A stretch of DNA of 45,193 nucleotides, from assembly GCA_045592445.1 (NCBI GenBank), contig JAZNUV010000024.1, positions 1 through 45,193 on the forward strand, read 5' to 3'. The notes beneath the pieces are model-generated. The model was given only the letters and a program-made list of their open reading frames with translations. It ran no database searches and was not told the origin of the DNA. Positions 30,680-38,883 of this stretch are shown here, piece after piece. Position 1 is the stretch's first letter; the number at the start of each line of letters is the position of its first letter. This DNA is from JAQXGO01 sp045592445. GTDB lineage: Bacteria > Bacillota > Clostridia > UMGS1883 > UMGS1540. The position numbers and the translations under genes are program-made.

Positions 30680-32128
30680 TTATTTCCCGTTTTCGAGCAT
30701 CGAAACTGCATCCGAAATTGTTTTCTCTGCCGCTTCTTTGCCGTACTTATCTACATGCATTTTGTTTTTTTCGCTATGCGTAAGGCATCCTGCACCGCCG
30801 ACGCACCCGCCGTCACATGCCATACCCTCGATGAAATTCGCATCTAAAAGGTTCTTATTTTTCTTCAAAAGTGTAAGCTTGCATGCCTCGATTCCGTCAC
30901 AAGAAACTGCCCTGAGTTCAAATTCAGAAAGTCCCTGTTCCTTTAAAGATTGTGCCACCGCATCAGCAAGTCCGCCGCATCGGGCAAAGATTCTGCCAAA
31001 ATAAGAGGCATTGTCCAAAGTGCCCTCCGAAAGTGTCGTAATGTCAATTTCTCTGCTGTCAAAAAGCGCTTGCAATTCTTCAAAGGTAATTACTTCATCC
31101 ACAAAAGGTGCAACATCTTCTCTTTTTATCTCCATTTTCTTTGCAGTGCAAGGTCCTATAAACACAACCTTCATATCCTTTTGCGTTTCCTTAATATATT
31201 TTGCAATCGTTGCCATCGGTGATAAGTTATGTGAAACAAACGACTTCATTTCAGGAAATGTTTTATGAATATATGCCACGAAAGCAGGACAACAAGAGCT
31301 GGTTAAAAAGCCTTTTTCCGCAAGTTCTCTCGCTTCTGCCTGTGCCACCATGTCGGCACCAAGCGCCGCTTCCATGACCATGGAAAACCCAAGGCTTTTC
31401 AGTCCGCTTACCACTTGACCCAGTTTTGCATAAGTAAATTGGCTCGAAATGGCAGGTGCAACTACCGCGCATACCTTTTGGCTTTTATCCTTCAACATAT
31501 CAATTACATTGACAATATAGGATTTGTCCGTTATAGCACCGAAGGGGCATTGGTATACGCACGCCCCGCAGGAGATACATTTTTCATTATCTATTTTTGC
31601 AGACCTATCCTCATTCATGCTGATTGCCTTGATTTTACAGGCGTTTTGGCAAGGCCTTTTCTTATTGATAATCGCCGTAAATGGGCACACCTTTGCACAC
31701 GCGCCGCATTCCCTGCATTTTGATTTATCAATATGTGCAACATGTTCTTCATCAAAAGTGATCGCACCGAAGCGGCATACATCCTCGCATCTGTGTGCAA
31801 GGCAACCGCGACATGCATTGGTTACCTCGTATCCACTTACAGGGCATTCATCACAGGCAATTTCTATTACTTCAATCACATTCGGGTTTTGTTTATCCCC
31901 ACCCATTGCCATTTTCACTCTTTCGCCCAAAATGGCTCTTTCCTTATATACACAGCATCGCATTTTGGACTGGTTTCCGGGTACAATCCGTTTGGGAAGG
32001 TCCAATAAATTCTCTGTCAGTGTACCGTTCCAAGCCTCTTTAGCAACCTCACGCAGAACTTTATATTTTAAATGTTGAACTTTCGTATCAAATTTTCGCA
32101 GTTGCAAACTTTTCTCTCTCTTCTCCAT
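30680..32128 (-). CDS. [FeFe] hydrogenase, group B type
   Basis: A 482-residue monomeric [FeFe] hydrogenase of the B group, thought to exchange electrons between ferredoxin and protons, possibly as a regulator. After a 90-residue N-terminus it has three ferredoxin-type clusters (CRGCLAHRCEDVC, CRECGACAKVCP, CISCGACVYQCP). The H-cluster motifs are variant: TSSCCPAFV (L1), GPCTAKKME (L2) and EGMACDGGCVGGAGC (L3), differing from TSCCPxW, MPCxxKxxE and ExMxCxxGCxxGGGQP, the known group B pattern. The ATG at 32128 follows GGGAGGCCGCCA. It has its own consensus promoter, downstream of the hydA terminator. Confidence 0.88.
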   Translation of the reverse strand: MEKREKSLQLRKFDTKVQHLKYKVLREVAKEAWNGTLTENLLDLPKRIVPGNQSKMRCCVYKERAILGERVKMAMGGDKQNPNVIEVIEIACDECPVSGYEVTNACRGCLAHRCEDVCRFGAITFDEEHVAHIDKSKCRECGACAKVCPFTAIINKKRPCQNACKIKAISMNEDRSAKIDNEKCISCGACVYQCPFGAITDKSYIVNVIDMLKDKSQKVCAVVAPAISSQFTYAKLGQVVSGLKSLGFSMVMEAALGADMVAQAEARELAEKGFLTSSCCPAFVAYIHKTFPEMKSFVSHNLSPMATIAKYIKETQKDMKVVFIGPCTAKKMEIKREDVAPFVDEVITFEELQALFDSREIDITTLSEGTLDNASYFGRIFARCGGLADAVAQSLKEQGLSEFELRAVSCDGIEACKLTLLKKNKNLLDANFIEGMACDGGCVGGAGCLTHSEKNKMHVDKYGKEAAEKTISDAVSMLENGK

Positions 32129-32159
32129 TGGCGGCCTCCCTTCTTTTTTGTCACATCTG

Positions 32160-32188
32160 ATTATACTATGTTTCCGCCGCCGTGTCAA
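32160..32188 (-). promoter_or_regulatory. consensus promoter of the group B hydrogenase
   Basis: TTGACA (32183-32188) and TATAAT (32160-32165), 17-base spacer, minus strand, 31 bases before the start codon. Confidence 0.88.
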
Positions 32189-32204
32189 GCGGTCATTCTT
32201 TACA

Positions 32205-32253
32205 AAAACCCTCTTATTTAAGAAATGGTATACGCCCGAAATAAGAGGGTTTT
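32205..32253 (-). terminator. terminator of the nfn-hyd operon
   Basis: Fifteen-base-pair stem (32205-32219 with 32239-32253), with A/T tracts at the ends, seven bases after the hydA stop codon. Confidence 0.88.
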
Positions 32254-32259
32254 ATGTCT

Positions 32260-33945
32260 TTAGTTTTTATATTCGACGTGGAGAAGCTCGTGTGCTCTAT
32301 CCTTTATGATATTTTTATATATTTCCTTGATAATCGGATTTTCCTCAGAATGCCTGATACTTAAAAGTCGGTCTGCTTCGTAGAGGCCATTGCTTCTGTC
32401 AGCTTTTGCCTGTTGCTTTGCAAAGGGCTGTCCGCCGCCATTTATACAACCATTGGGGCAAGCCATCACTTCTATAAAGTCAAAATGTTCGCCATTTTTT
32501 ACTCTTTCCAAAATGGCATCTGCATTGGCAAGACCGCTTACAACTGCAATTTTAAGTGTCGTTTCGCCGAAAGGCACTTCAAATTCTTTAATGCCTTCCA
32601 ATCCTCTTTGTCCGATATGAGATATGGAAATAAGCTCTGTACGCGACTTATTCTCAGAAACTCTTCTTAAAACTGCCTCGGTCACGCCGCCTGTTACGCC
32701 GAAAATTACACCTGCGCCCGAAATCGTTCCGAACGGCATATCGACAGCTTCCGGCTCTAACAAATCAAACATAATGCCTGATTCTTTAATCATTTTAATC
32801 AGTTCCTGTGTCGTGATAACTACATCAACATTGGGCATTCCGTCCACTTTGAATTCATCTCTTGCCGCCTCAAACTTTTTCGCAGTACATGGCATAATCG
32901 CGACATGGAACATTTTTTTCTCATCGTTTTTGTGATAATCCTTAAGCAGCGACGCAAGCATTTGCATCGGTGAACGACAAGTCGAAACATTCGGAATAAA
33001 TTCAGGATGCTTCTTTTCACAAAATTGAATCCAACCGGGGCAGCATGAGGTAATAAGCGGCAGTTTTCCACCATTTTTCACTCTGTCCAGGAATTCCTCA
33101 GATTCTTCTAAAACTGTCAGGTCAGCACCAATGGTTGTATCATAAATCTCGTCAAAGCCCATTCTTCTAAGTGCTGCAACAATTTTCCCCATAACATTTT
33201 CGCCGTCTTTTACTCTAAGTTCACGTCCCAAAGCCACGCGAACGGCAGGAGCAATCTGTACGGTTGTTTTCACGTTGGGATCATCTATCGCATCCCATAC
33301 AACATCAAGATTATTTTTTACTACAATCGCACCTGTGGGGCAAACTGAAACACATTGTCCGCAACCGACACACGGCGAGTCTGCAAGAGGCTGACCAAAA
33401 GCCGTGCTGATAATCATGTTCGAGCCACGATATGCAAAGTCAATCGCGCCCACGTTCTGAATTTCATTACACATTCTCACGCAATCGCCGCAAAGAATAC
33501 ATTTACCAGTGTCTCTTGTAATACATACGGAGGATGTGTCCTCGTCCTTTGTCGAAACTGCACCGTTCGGAAAACGTACACCCTCGATATTAAATCGCAT
33601 TGCAAGGTCCTGTAATTTGCAATTTGTATTATTTTCACATGTCGTGCAGTCACGGCAATGATTGGCTAAAAGAAGTTCCAGAATATTTTTTCTATATCTT
33701 CTTAGTCTCTCTGTATTGGTTTTAATATTCATGCCTGCGCGCGGCGGCGTAGAACATGCCGCGTCAAGACCGCCTCTTTCATTTTCGACCATGCACATGC
33801 GGCATGCACCGTATGCCGAAAGCTCCGAGTGATAGCAAAAGCTCGGCAATTTAATGCCTATTTTGCGGATAACCTCCAGCAAGTTCTTTTCCCCGTTTAT
33901 CTCAACGGGTATATTATCAATTGTCATGTATTGTTTTTCTGCCAT
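32260..33945 (-). CDS. hydA: NADH/ferredoxin-linked [FeFe] hydrogenase, catalytic subunit
   Basis: HydA of the electron-bifurcating HydABC complex makes or oxidises H2 using NADH and reduced ferredoxin together. The 561-residue protein has an N-terminal [2Fe-2S] domain (YGACRMCMVEN), a His-ligated cluster (ANHCRDCTTCENNTNC), two [4Fe-4S] clusters (CILCGDCVRMC, CVGCGQCVSVCP), and the canonical H-cluster motifs TSCCPGW, MPCTAKKFE and EVMACPNGCINGGGQP, then the small-subunit domain. Start at 33945 follows AAGGAGG inside the end of hydB. Maturation genes hydEFG are not in the window. Confidence 0.97.
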   Translation of the reverse strand: MAEKQYMTIDNIPVEINGEKNLLEVIRKIGIKLPSFCYHSELSAYGACRMCMVENERGGLDAACSTPPRAGMNIKTNTERLRRYRKNILELLLANHCRDCTTCENNTNCKLQDLAMRFNIEGVRFPNGAVSTKDEDTSSVCITRDTGKCILCGDCVRMCNEIQNVGAIDFAYRGSNMIISTAFGQPLADSPCVGCGQCVSVCPTGAIVVKNNLDVVWDAIDDPNVKTTVQIAPAVRVALGRELRVKDGENVMGKIVAALRRMGFDEIYDTTIGADLTVLEESEEFLDRVKNGGKLPLITSCCPGWIQFCEKKHPEFIPNVSTCRSPMQMLASLLKDYHKNDEKKMFHVAIMPCTAKKFEAARDEFKVDGMPNVDVVITTQELIKMIKESGIMFDLLEPEAVDMPFGTISGAGVIFGVTGGVTEAVLRRVSENKSRTELISISHIGQRGLEGIKEFEVPFGETTLKIAVVSGLANADAILERVKNGEHFDFIEVMACPNGCINGGGQPFAKQQAKADRSNGLYEADRLLSIRHSEENPIIKEIYKNIIKDRAHELLHVEYKN

Positions 33946-33947
33946 AC

Positions 33948-35822
33948 TTAAACCTCCTTGATTGCCCCAAACGGACATGCACTTACACAACTTCCGCATT
34001 TAATGCATTTAGAAGGTATAATCTTAAATGGTTCTTTGATTTTTCCTTCAATAGCATTGACAGGGCATTGCCGTGCACACTTTGAGCAACCTTTACAAAG
34101 TGCAGGATCAATTACGATTTGCTTTAATTTTTGGCAAGCACCTGCCGGGCAACGTTTTTCATATATATGTGCTTCATATTCTTCTCTGAAATTCTTAATG
34201 GTACTAATAACCGGCGAGGGTGCGGATTTTCCAAGCCCGCAAAGTGCAGTCGCAGAAATTGTATCTGCAAGTTCTAAAAGGAGTTCAATATCTCCATCCT
34301 GTCCTTCGCCTGCAACAATACGTTCTAGGATTTCAAGCATTCTCTTTGTACCCTCACGGCAAGGCACGCATTTGCCGCAGGATTCATTTTGCGTAAAGTT
34401 CATGAAGAATCTGGCAACCTCAACCATGCAGGTATGTGAATCCATAACAACCAATCCGCCCGAACCGATCATAGCGCCGACGCCTTTTAAGGTATCGAAA
34501 TCAAGCGGTAAATCCAGATGCTTTTCTGTAAGACATGCCCCGGAAGGTCCACCAATCTGGACAGCTTTAAATTCACCATCTCCGCGCATGCCACCGCCTA
34601 TGTCGAATATGATTTCGCGAAGCGTTGTTCCCATTGGAACTTCAATAAGACCTGTATTTGCAATATTACCGGTAAGTGCAAACGCTTTTGTTCCCGAGTT
34701 GTTTTCTGTACCGATGTTAAGGAACCAGTCTGCTCCGTTACTGATAATTTGCGGAACATTTGCATAGGTTTCCACGTTGTTTAAAACGGTCGGTTTGTCA
34801 AAAAGTCCATGTTCAACCGTTCTCGGCGGCTTAACTCTGGGGAATCCTCTTTTCCCTTCAATCGAAGCAGTCAACGCACTGCCCTCACCGCATACAAATG
34901 CACCTGCCCCACGGCAAATATGCATTTTAAAGGAAAAGTCCGTGCCTAAAATATTCTCACCCATAAGCCCAAGTTCTTCAGCTTGTTCAATTGCATTTTG
35001 CAGTCTTTGTACAGCGAGCGGGTACTCCGCGCGAACATAAATATATCCTTCATCTGCGCCGCAAGCAATTGCAGCAATCATCATGCCTTCCAGCATTCGG
35101 TGCGGGTCGCCTTCCATAATACTTCTGTCCATAAACGCGCCGGGGTCACCCTCGTCACCGTTACAAACAACATACTTTTTAGGTTCCGTTTGCCGCTTTA
35201 CTTGTCCCCATTTTCGGCCTGCGGGGAAACCACCGCCACCTCTGCCACGCAAATTGGATTTTGTAATTTCATTTACAATATCGTCACCACTCATATCAAA
35301 CAAGGCCTTTTCCAAAGCAGAATACCCACCAATTGCTATGTATTCACGAATGGAATCAGCATCAATTTTACCGCAATGTTCCAACACAATACGCGTTTGC
35401 TGACGATAGAACGGAATTTCCTCCTGCGCCTCATAGATCTTTCCGTCTTTTTTATAGGCAAGACGTTCTATGTGTTCTCCGTTGATAATTGTTTTTTCAA
35501 TAATTTCCTCACAGTCTGCAAGCTGCACCTTTGTATAGAGCCAACCTTGCGGTTCAATACGAAGAAGGGGGCCCATTTCGCAAAATCCGTGGCAACCGCT
35601 TTTTTTATGGCCGATTTCATCACCATGCGGGTCCTTTGCAAGCTCCACAGAAACGCACAGCCCTTTTTCCTCCATAAGACTTCTTAGTTTATCATATATG
35701 GCGATCGAACCACCGGCAACACAGCCTGTTCCCGCGCATACAATAATTTTTTTACTTTGTGCATCATATGGTTTTTTGGCGCTTTCGCGGTACGCGATTA
35801 AATCTTGTCTCGATTTAAGCAT
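33948..35822 (-). CDS. hydB: HydABC NADH-binding subunit HydB (NuoF-like)
   Basis: The 624-residue subunit binds NADH and FMN, where electron bifurcation takes place. An N-terminal thioredoxin-like [2Fe-2S] domain is followed by the NuoF core with GRGGGGFPAGRKWG (FMN/NAD) and GDEGDPGAFMDR, the NADH dehydrogenase 4Fe-4S motif ESCGKCVPCREGTKRM, and two C-terminal ferredoxin-type clusters (CKGCSKCARQCP, CIKCGSCVSACP). The ATG at 35822 follows an AGGAGGAAATT site and overlaps hydC by eight bases. hydA starts two bases past its stop region. Confidence 0.97.
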   Translation of the reverse strand: MLKSRQDLIAYRESAKKPYDAQSKKIIVCAGTGCVAGGSIAIYDKLRSLMEEKGLCVSVELAKDPHGDEIGHKKSGCHGFCEMGPLLRIEPQGWLYTKVQLADCEEIIEKTIINGEHIERLAYKKDGKIYEAQEEIPFYRQQTRIVLEHCGKIDADSIREYIAIGGYSALEKALFDMSGDDIVNEITKSNLRGRGGGGFPAGRKWGQVKRQTEPKKYVVCNGDEGDPGAFMDRSIMEGDPHRMLEGMMIAAIACGADEGYIYVRAEYPLAVQRLQNAIEQAEELGLMGENILGTDFSFKMHICRGAGAFVCGEGSALTASIEGKRGFPRVKPPRTVEHGLFDKPTVLNNVETYANVPQIISNGADWFLNIGTENNSGTKAFALTGNIANTGLIEVPMGTTLREIIFDIGGGMRGDGEFKAVQIGGPSGACLTEKHLDLPLDFDTLKGVGAMIGSGGLVVMDSHTCMVEVARFFMNFTQNESCGKCVPCREGTKRMLEILERIVAGEGQDGDIELLLELADTISATALCGLGKSAPSPVISTIKNFREEYEAHIYEKRCPAGACQKLKQIVIDPALCKGCSKCARQCPVNAIEGKIKEPFKIIPSKCIKCGSCVSACPFGAIKEV

Positions 35823-36300
35823 TTTCAATTTCCTCCTTGAGTGTTTTCAAAAGCTCAGTTGCTTTATCCGGCGTCATTTTCGGATAAACCACATCATTTA
35901 CCGTGATAACCGGTGCAAGTCCGCACGCACCCAGGCAGGAAACTGTTTCAATCGTGAAATTCAAATCATCCGTTGTTTTCTTTTTCTCACTAAGGCCCAA
36001 TTCTGCACGAAGTCGTTCTAAAATCGGAATGGAACGCCTTACATGGCAGGCCGTTCCGTCACAAATTTTAATGACGTATTTTCCCTTTGGTTCAAGAGAA
36101 AAGTTCTCGTAAAATGTTGCAACGCTATAAATTCTGGCCTCACTCATGCCAAGCTTTTTAGCCAGGTAAGGAAACACCTCTCTGGGTAAATAGTGATAGT
36201 TCTCCTGAATTTCCTGTAAAATCGCAATAATAGCCTGCTTATGATTGTTATGATCGGCTAAAATTTTGTCAACAATCTCAAATGTAAAATTTGAATGCAT
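35815..36300 (-). CDS. hydC: HydABC [2Fe-2S] subunit HydC (NuoE-like)
   Basis: A 161-residue NuoE-like, thioredoxin-fold protein with the four-cysteine [2Fe-2S] pattern CDGTACHVRRS and CLGACGLAP. It transfers electrons within the HydABC complex. N-terminal helical segment (EVFPYLAKKLGMSEARIYSV) is typical. The ATG follows AAGGAGAAAG. It is 55 bases after nfnB and overlaps hydB, so the five genes nfnA-nfnB-hydC-hydB-hydA are co-oriented and probably co-transcribed. Confidence 0.95.
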   Translation of the reverse strand: MHSNFTFEIVDKILADHNNHKQAIIAILQEIQENYHYLPREVFPYLAKKLGMSEARIYSVATFYENFSLEPKGKYVIKICDGTACHVRRSIPILERLRAELGLSEKKKTTDDLNFTIETVSCLGACGLAPVITVNDVVYPKMTPDKATELLKTLKEEIENA

Positions 36301-36355
36301 TTTCTTTCTCCTTTTTCTCGGCTAGAGACTTGATACCCTGCCGTTTCTTTATCAT

Positions 36356-37765
36356 TTATCTGCCAGAAAGGTACAAATCAATTTCCTTTGCAGCCGTTTT
36401 GCCGGCACCCATTGCCGAGATGACCGTAGCTGCGCCCGTAACCGCGTCACCGCCCGCATAAACACCTTCTCTTGAAGTCAGACCACTTTCATTTACAATA
36501 ATCCCGCCACGGGAATTTACCGAAAGTCCCTCAGTTGTATCTTTAATAAGCGGATTGGGTGACGTTCCAATCGACATAACCACCGTGTCTACCTCAAGTA
36601 AAAATTCCGAGCCTTCAACCGGAACAGGTCTTCTTCTTCCCTTTTCATCCGGCTCACCAAGCTCCATCTTTATGCAAGTCATACCCGTTACGAAACCATT
36701 TTTCGGATCACGCGGATCTGCCTCGTTCTGATACCCGTGAATTTCAATCGGGTTGCAAAGAAGGCGAAAATCAATTCCTTCTTCCATTGCATGTTCAACT
36801 TCTTCTTTTCTTGCGGGCAGTTCATCCAAAGAACGACGATACACAATATAAACTTTTTCTGCGCCAAGACGAAGTGCCGTTCTTGCGGCATCCATCGCGA
36901 CATTACCGCCACCGACAATCGCAACCTTGCCACCCTTCATAATGGGAGTTGTCGCATTCTCAAGATACGCTTTCATCAGATTACTTCTTGTCAAAAACTC
37001 GTTTGCGGAGTAAACACCCTTATAGGATTCACCGGGAATACCCATAAAGTTCGGAAGTCCTGCGCCCGAACCGATGAACACAGCTTCAAAGCCATCCTCA
37101 AAAAGTTCATCAATGGTTAGCGTTTTACCGATCACAACATTCGGCTCCACGCGAACACCGAGCGCCTTAAGACCCTCGACCTCCTTGGCAACAATTTTCT
37201 TAGGCAGACGAAATTCAGGAATTCCGTATACCAAAACACCACCCGCGGTATGCAGTGCCTCATACACTGTTACATCATAGCCTTTTTTTGCCAAATCGCC
37301 CGCGCAAGTCAGACCGGAAGGACCGGACCCGACAACCGCAACGCGATGTCCGTTCGGCTCAGGCTTTGCAGGCGCCTCTTTTATATTCTCATTGTGCCAG
37401 TCCGCAACAAACCTTTCCAGTCTGCCAATCCCTACCGGCTCAAATTTAATGCCAAGACTGCACTTACTTTCACACTGTGTTTCCTGTGGGCAAACACGGC
37501 CGCAAATAGCGGGAAGTGAAGAGGATTTTGAAATAATCTGATATGCGCCTTCAAAATCACCGGTTTTTATTTTTGTTATAAAATCAGGAATTTCTATATT
37601 CACAGGGCAACCGGCAACGCAGGGACGATTTTTACAATTTAAGCATCTTTCTGCCTCTGATACCGCCATTTCGGCAGAATATCCGAGTGCAACCTCACTG
37701 AAATTATGCGCCCTTACTTCGGCCGGCTGAGTCGGCATTTCATGTTTTTTCGGATTGATAGCCAT
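36356..37765 (-). CDS. nfnB: NfnB subunit, NADPH-binding
   Basis: NfnAB couples NADH and reduced ferredoxin to NADPH formation by electron bifurcation. NfnB resembles the glutamate synthase small subunit, 469 residues: N-terminal double [4Fe-4S] motif (CLNCKNRPCVAGCPV, CGRVCPQETQCESKC), FAD site VVGSGPSGLTCAGDLAKKG, NADP-binding GGGNVAMDAARTALRLG. Start at 37765 is preferred because AAGGAGG is six bases upstream. Its pairing with nfnA six bases away distinguishes it from GltD. Confidence 0.93.
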   Translation of the reverse strand: MAINPKKHEMPTQPAEVRAHNFSEVALGYSAEMAVSEAERCLNCKNRPCVAGCPVNIEIPDFITKIKTGDFEGAYQIISKSSSLPAICGRVCPQETQCESKCSLGIKFEPVGIGRLERFVADWHNENIKEAPAKPEPNGHRVAVVGSGPSGLTCAGDLAKKGYDVTVYEALHTAGGVLVYGIPEFRLPKKIVAKEVEGLKALGVRVEPNVVIGKTLTIDELFEDGFEAVFIGSGAGLPNFMGIPGESYKGVYSANEFLTRSNLMKAYLENATTPIMKGGKVAIVGGGNVAMDAARTALRLGAEKVYIVYRRSLDELPARKEEVEHAMEEGIDFRLLCNPIEIHGYQNEADPRDPKNGFVTGMTCIKMELGEPDEKGRRRPVPVEGSEFLLEVDTVVMSIGTSPNPLIKDTTEGLSVNSRGGIIVNESGLTSREGVYAGGDAVTGAATVISAMGAGKTAAKEIDLYLSGR

Positions 37766-37776
37766 TTCCATCCTCC

Positions 37777-38625
37777 TTACATCTTTTTAAACAGGTTACA
37801 GGTTTCCTCGTATGCGTGGCGCTCAAAATCAGCATACGTTCTGCCGCGAGACATAGCCTCGTCAAAATCAACCTCATAGCCATTAAAATCAGGTCCGTCT
37901 ACGCACGCAAACTTTGTTACTTTCTTTCCATCCTTACAAAGTGTTAATCTACATCCGCCGCACATGCCGGTACCATCCACCATAACAGGGTTCATGGATA
38001 CTGTTACAGGAATCTGATAGGGCTTTGCGGTCGCCACAACAAATTTCATCATAATAAGCGGACCAATGGTGATAATCATATCAAACTTTTCCCCGTCATC
38101 CAGCATTTCTTTTAAGGGAACCGTAACATTACCATGTCTGCCGTAAGAGCCGTCATCCGTCATAAGCACCATCTTATCAGAAAACGACTTAAATTCATCC
38201 TCTAAAATCACAAGGTCTTTATTTCTAAAACCGACAATCGTTGTTACTTCCGCACCAAGCCGATGAAATTCCTCCGCCACAGGCATCGCAATCGCACAAC
38301 CGACACCGCCGCCGACAATACAAACCTTCTTAATGCCGTCCGTATGTGTGGCAACACCCAAAGGACCTACAAAGTCCTGAATATATTCACCTTCCTGTTT
38401 GCTACCCAAAAGCAGTGTTGTGGAACCAACAAGTTGAAAAATAATCTTCACGGTTCCTTCCACAGGGTTCGTGCCTGCCACAGTAAGCGGAATCCGTTCC
38501 CCGTCTTCCTTTACACGCAAAATAATAAACTGCCCCGGCTTTGCCTTTTTCGCAACAAGAGGTGCTTCAATTTCCATTTGTGTCACGGTAGGGTTCAGTT
38601 CTTTTTTCCGGATAACCTTATACAT
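37777..38625 (-). CDS. nfnA: NfnA subunit, NADH/FAD [2Fe-2S] protein
   Basis: A 282-residue ferredoxin-NADP-reductase-like subunit, related to dihydroorotate dehydrogenase electron-transfer subunit PyrK. It contains an FAD-binding beta-barrel, a nucleotide-binding GGGVGCAIAMPVAEEFH, and C-terminal cysteines in GTGMCGGCRLTLC and FACVDGPDFNGYEVD for a [2Fe-2S] cluster. With NfnB it forms the NADH-dependent ferredoxin:NADP oxidoreductase. First gene of the nfn-hyd operon; ATG at 38625 follows AAGGAGTG. Confidence 0.93.
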   Translation of the reverse strand: MYKVIRKKELNPTVTQMEIEAPLVAKKAKPGQFIILRVKEDGERIPLTVAGTNPVEGTVKIIFQLVGSTTLLLGSKQEGEYIQDFVGPLGVATHTDGIKKVCIVGGGVGCAIAMPVAEEFHRLGAEVTTIVGFRNKDLVILEDEFKSFSDKMVLMTDDGSYGRHGNVTVPLKEMLDDGEKFDMIITIGPLIMMKFVVATAKPYQIPVTVSMNPVMVDGTGMCGGCRLTLCKDGKKVTKFACVDGPDFNGYEVDFDEAMSRGRTYADFERHAYEETCNLFKKM

Positions 38626-38709
38626 CAAAACACTCCTTTATGTTCGAGATTTCCACTATCATAAAATCTACCTTTTTCATCTAAAAACAGACATAAACAT
38701 ACATATATT

Positions 38710-38738
38710 ATTATAATATAAACTTCGATTTCTGTCAA
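38710..38738 (-). promoter_or_regulatory. consensus promoter of the nfn-hyd operon
   Basis: TTGACA (38733-38738) and TATAAT (38710-38715), 17-base spacer, minus strand, 85 bases before nfnA. Confidence 0.88.
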
Positions 38739-38841
38739 TGGATTTAACTCTTTTTATCAATATTCTAATGGTTTTGTTATACGTTGGATTCTTATGGAAT
38801 CAAATCAAATGAAATTGCAATGTTCTGCAGAAAACGCAAAT

Positions 38842-38874
38842 AAGGAGCGTCCCTTTTTCGAGAGACGTCTCCTT
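38842..38874 (-). terminator. terminator of the pan/acyl-CoA synthetase operon
   Basis: AAGGAGCGTC/GACGTCTCCTT imperfect stem (38842-38851 with 38864-38874), ATTTG on the minus strand after it. T tract is short. The 38739-38841 stretch shows nothing further. Confidence 0.6.
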
Positions 38875-38883
38875 TTACTCGCA

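Noticed and set aside
33958..34767. Plus-strand frame opposite hydB
   Set aside because: Antisense to the 4Fe-4S and FMN motifs; no ribosome site or promoter.
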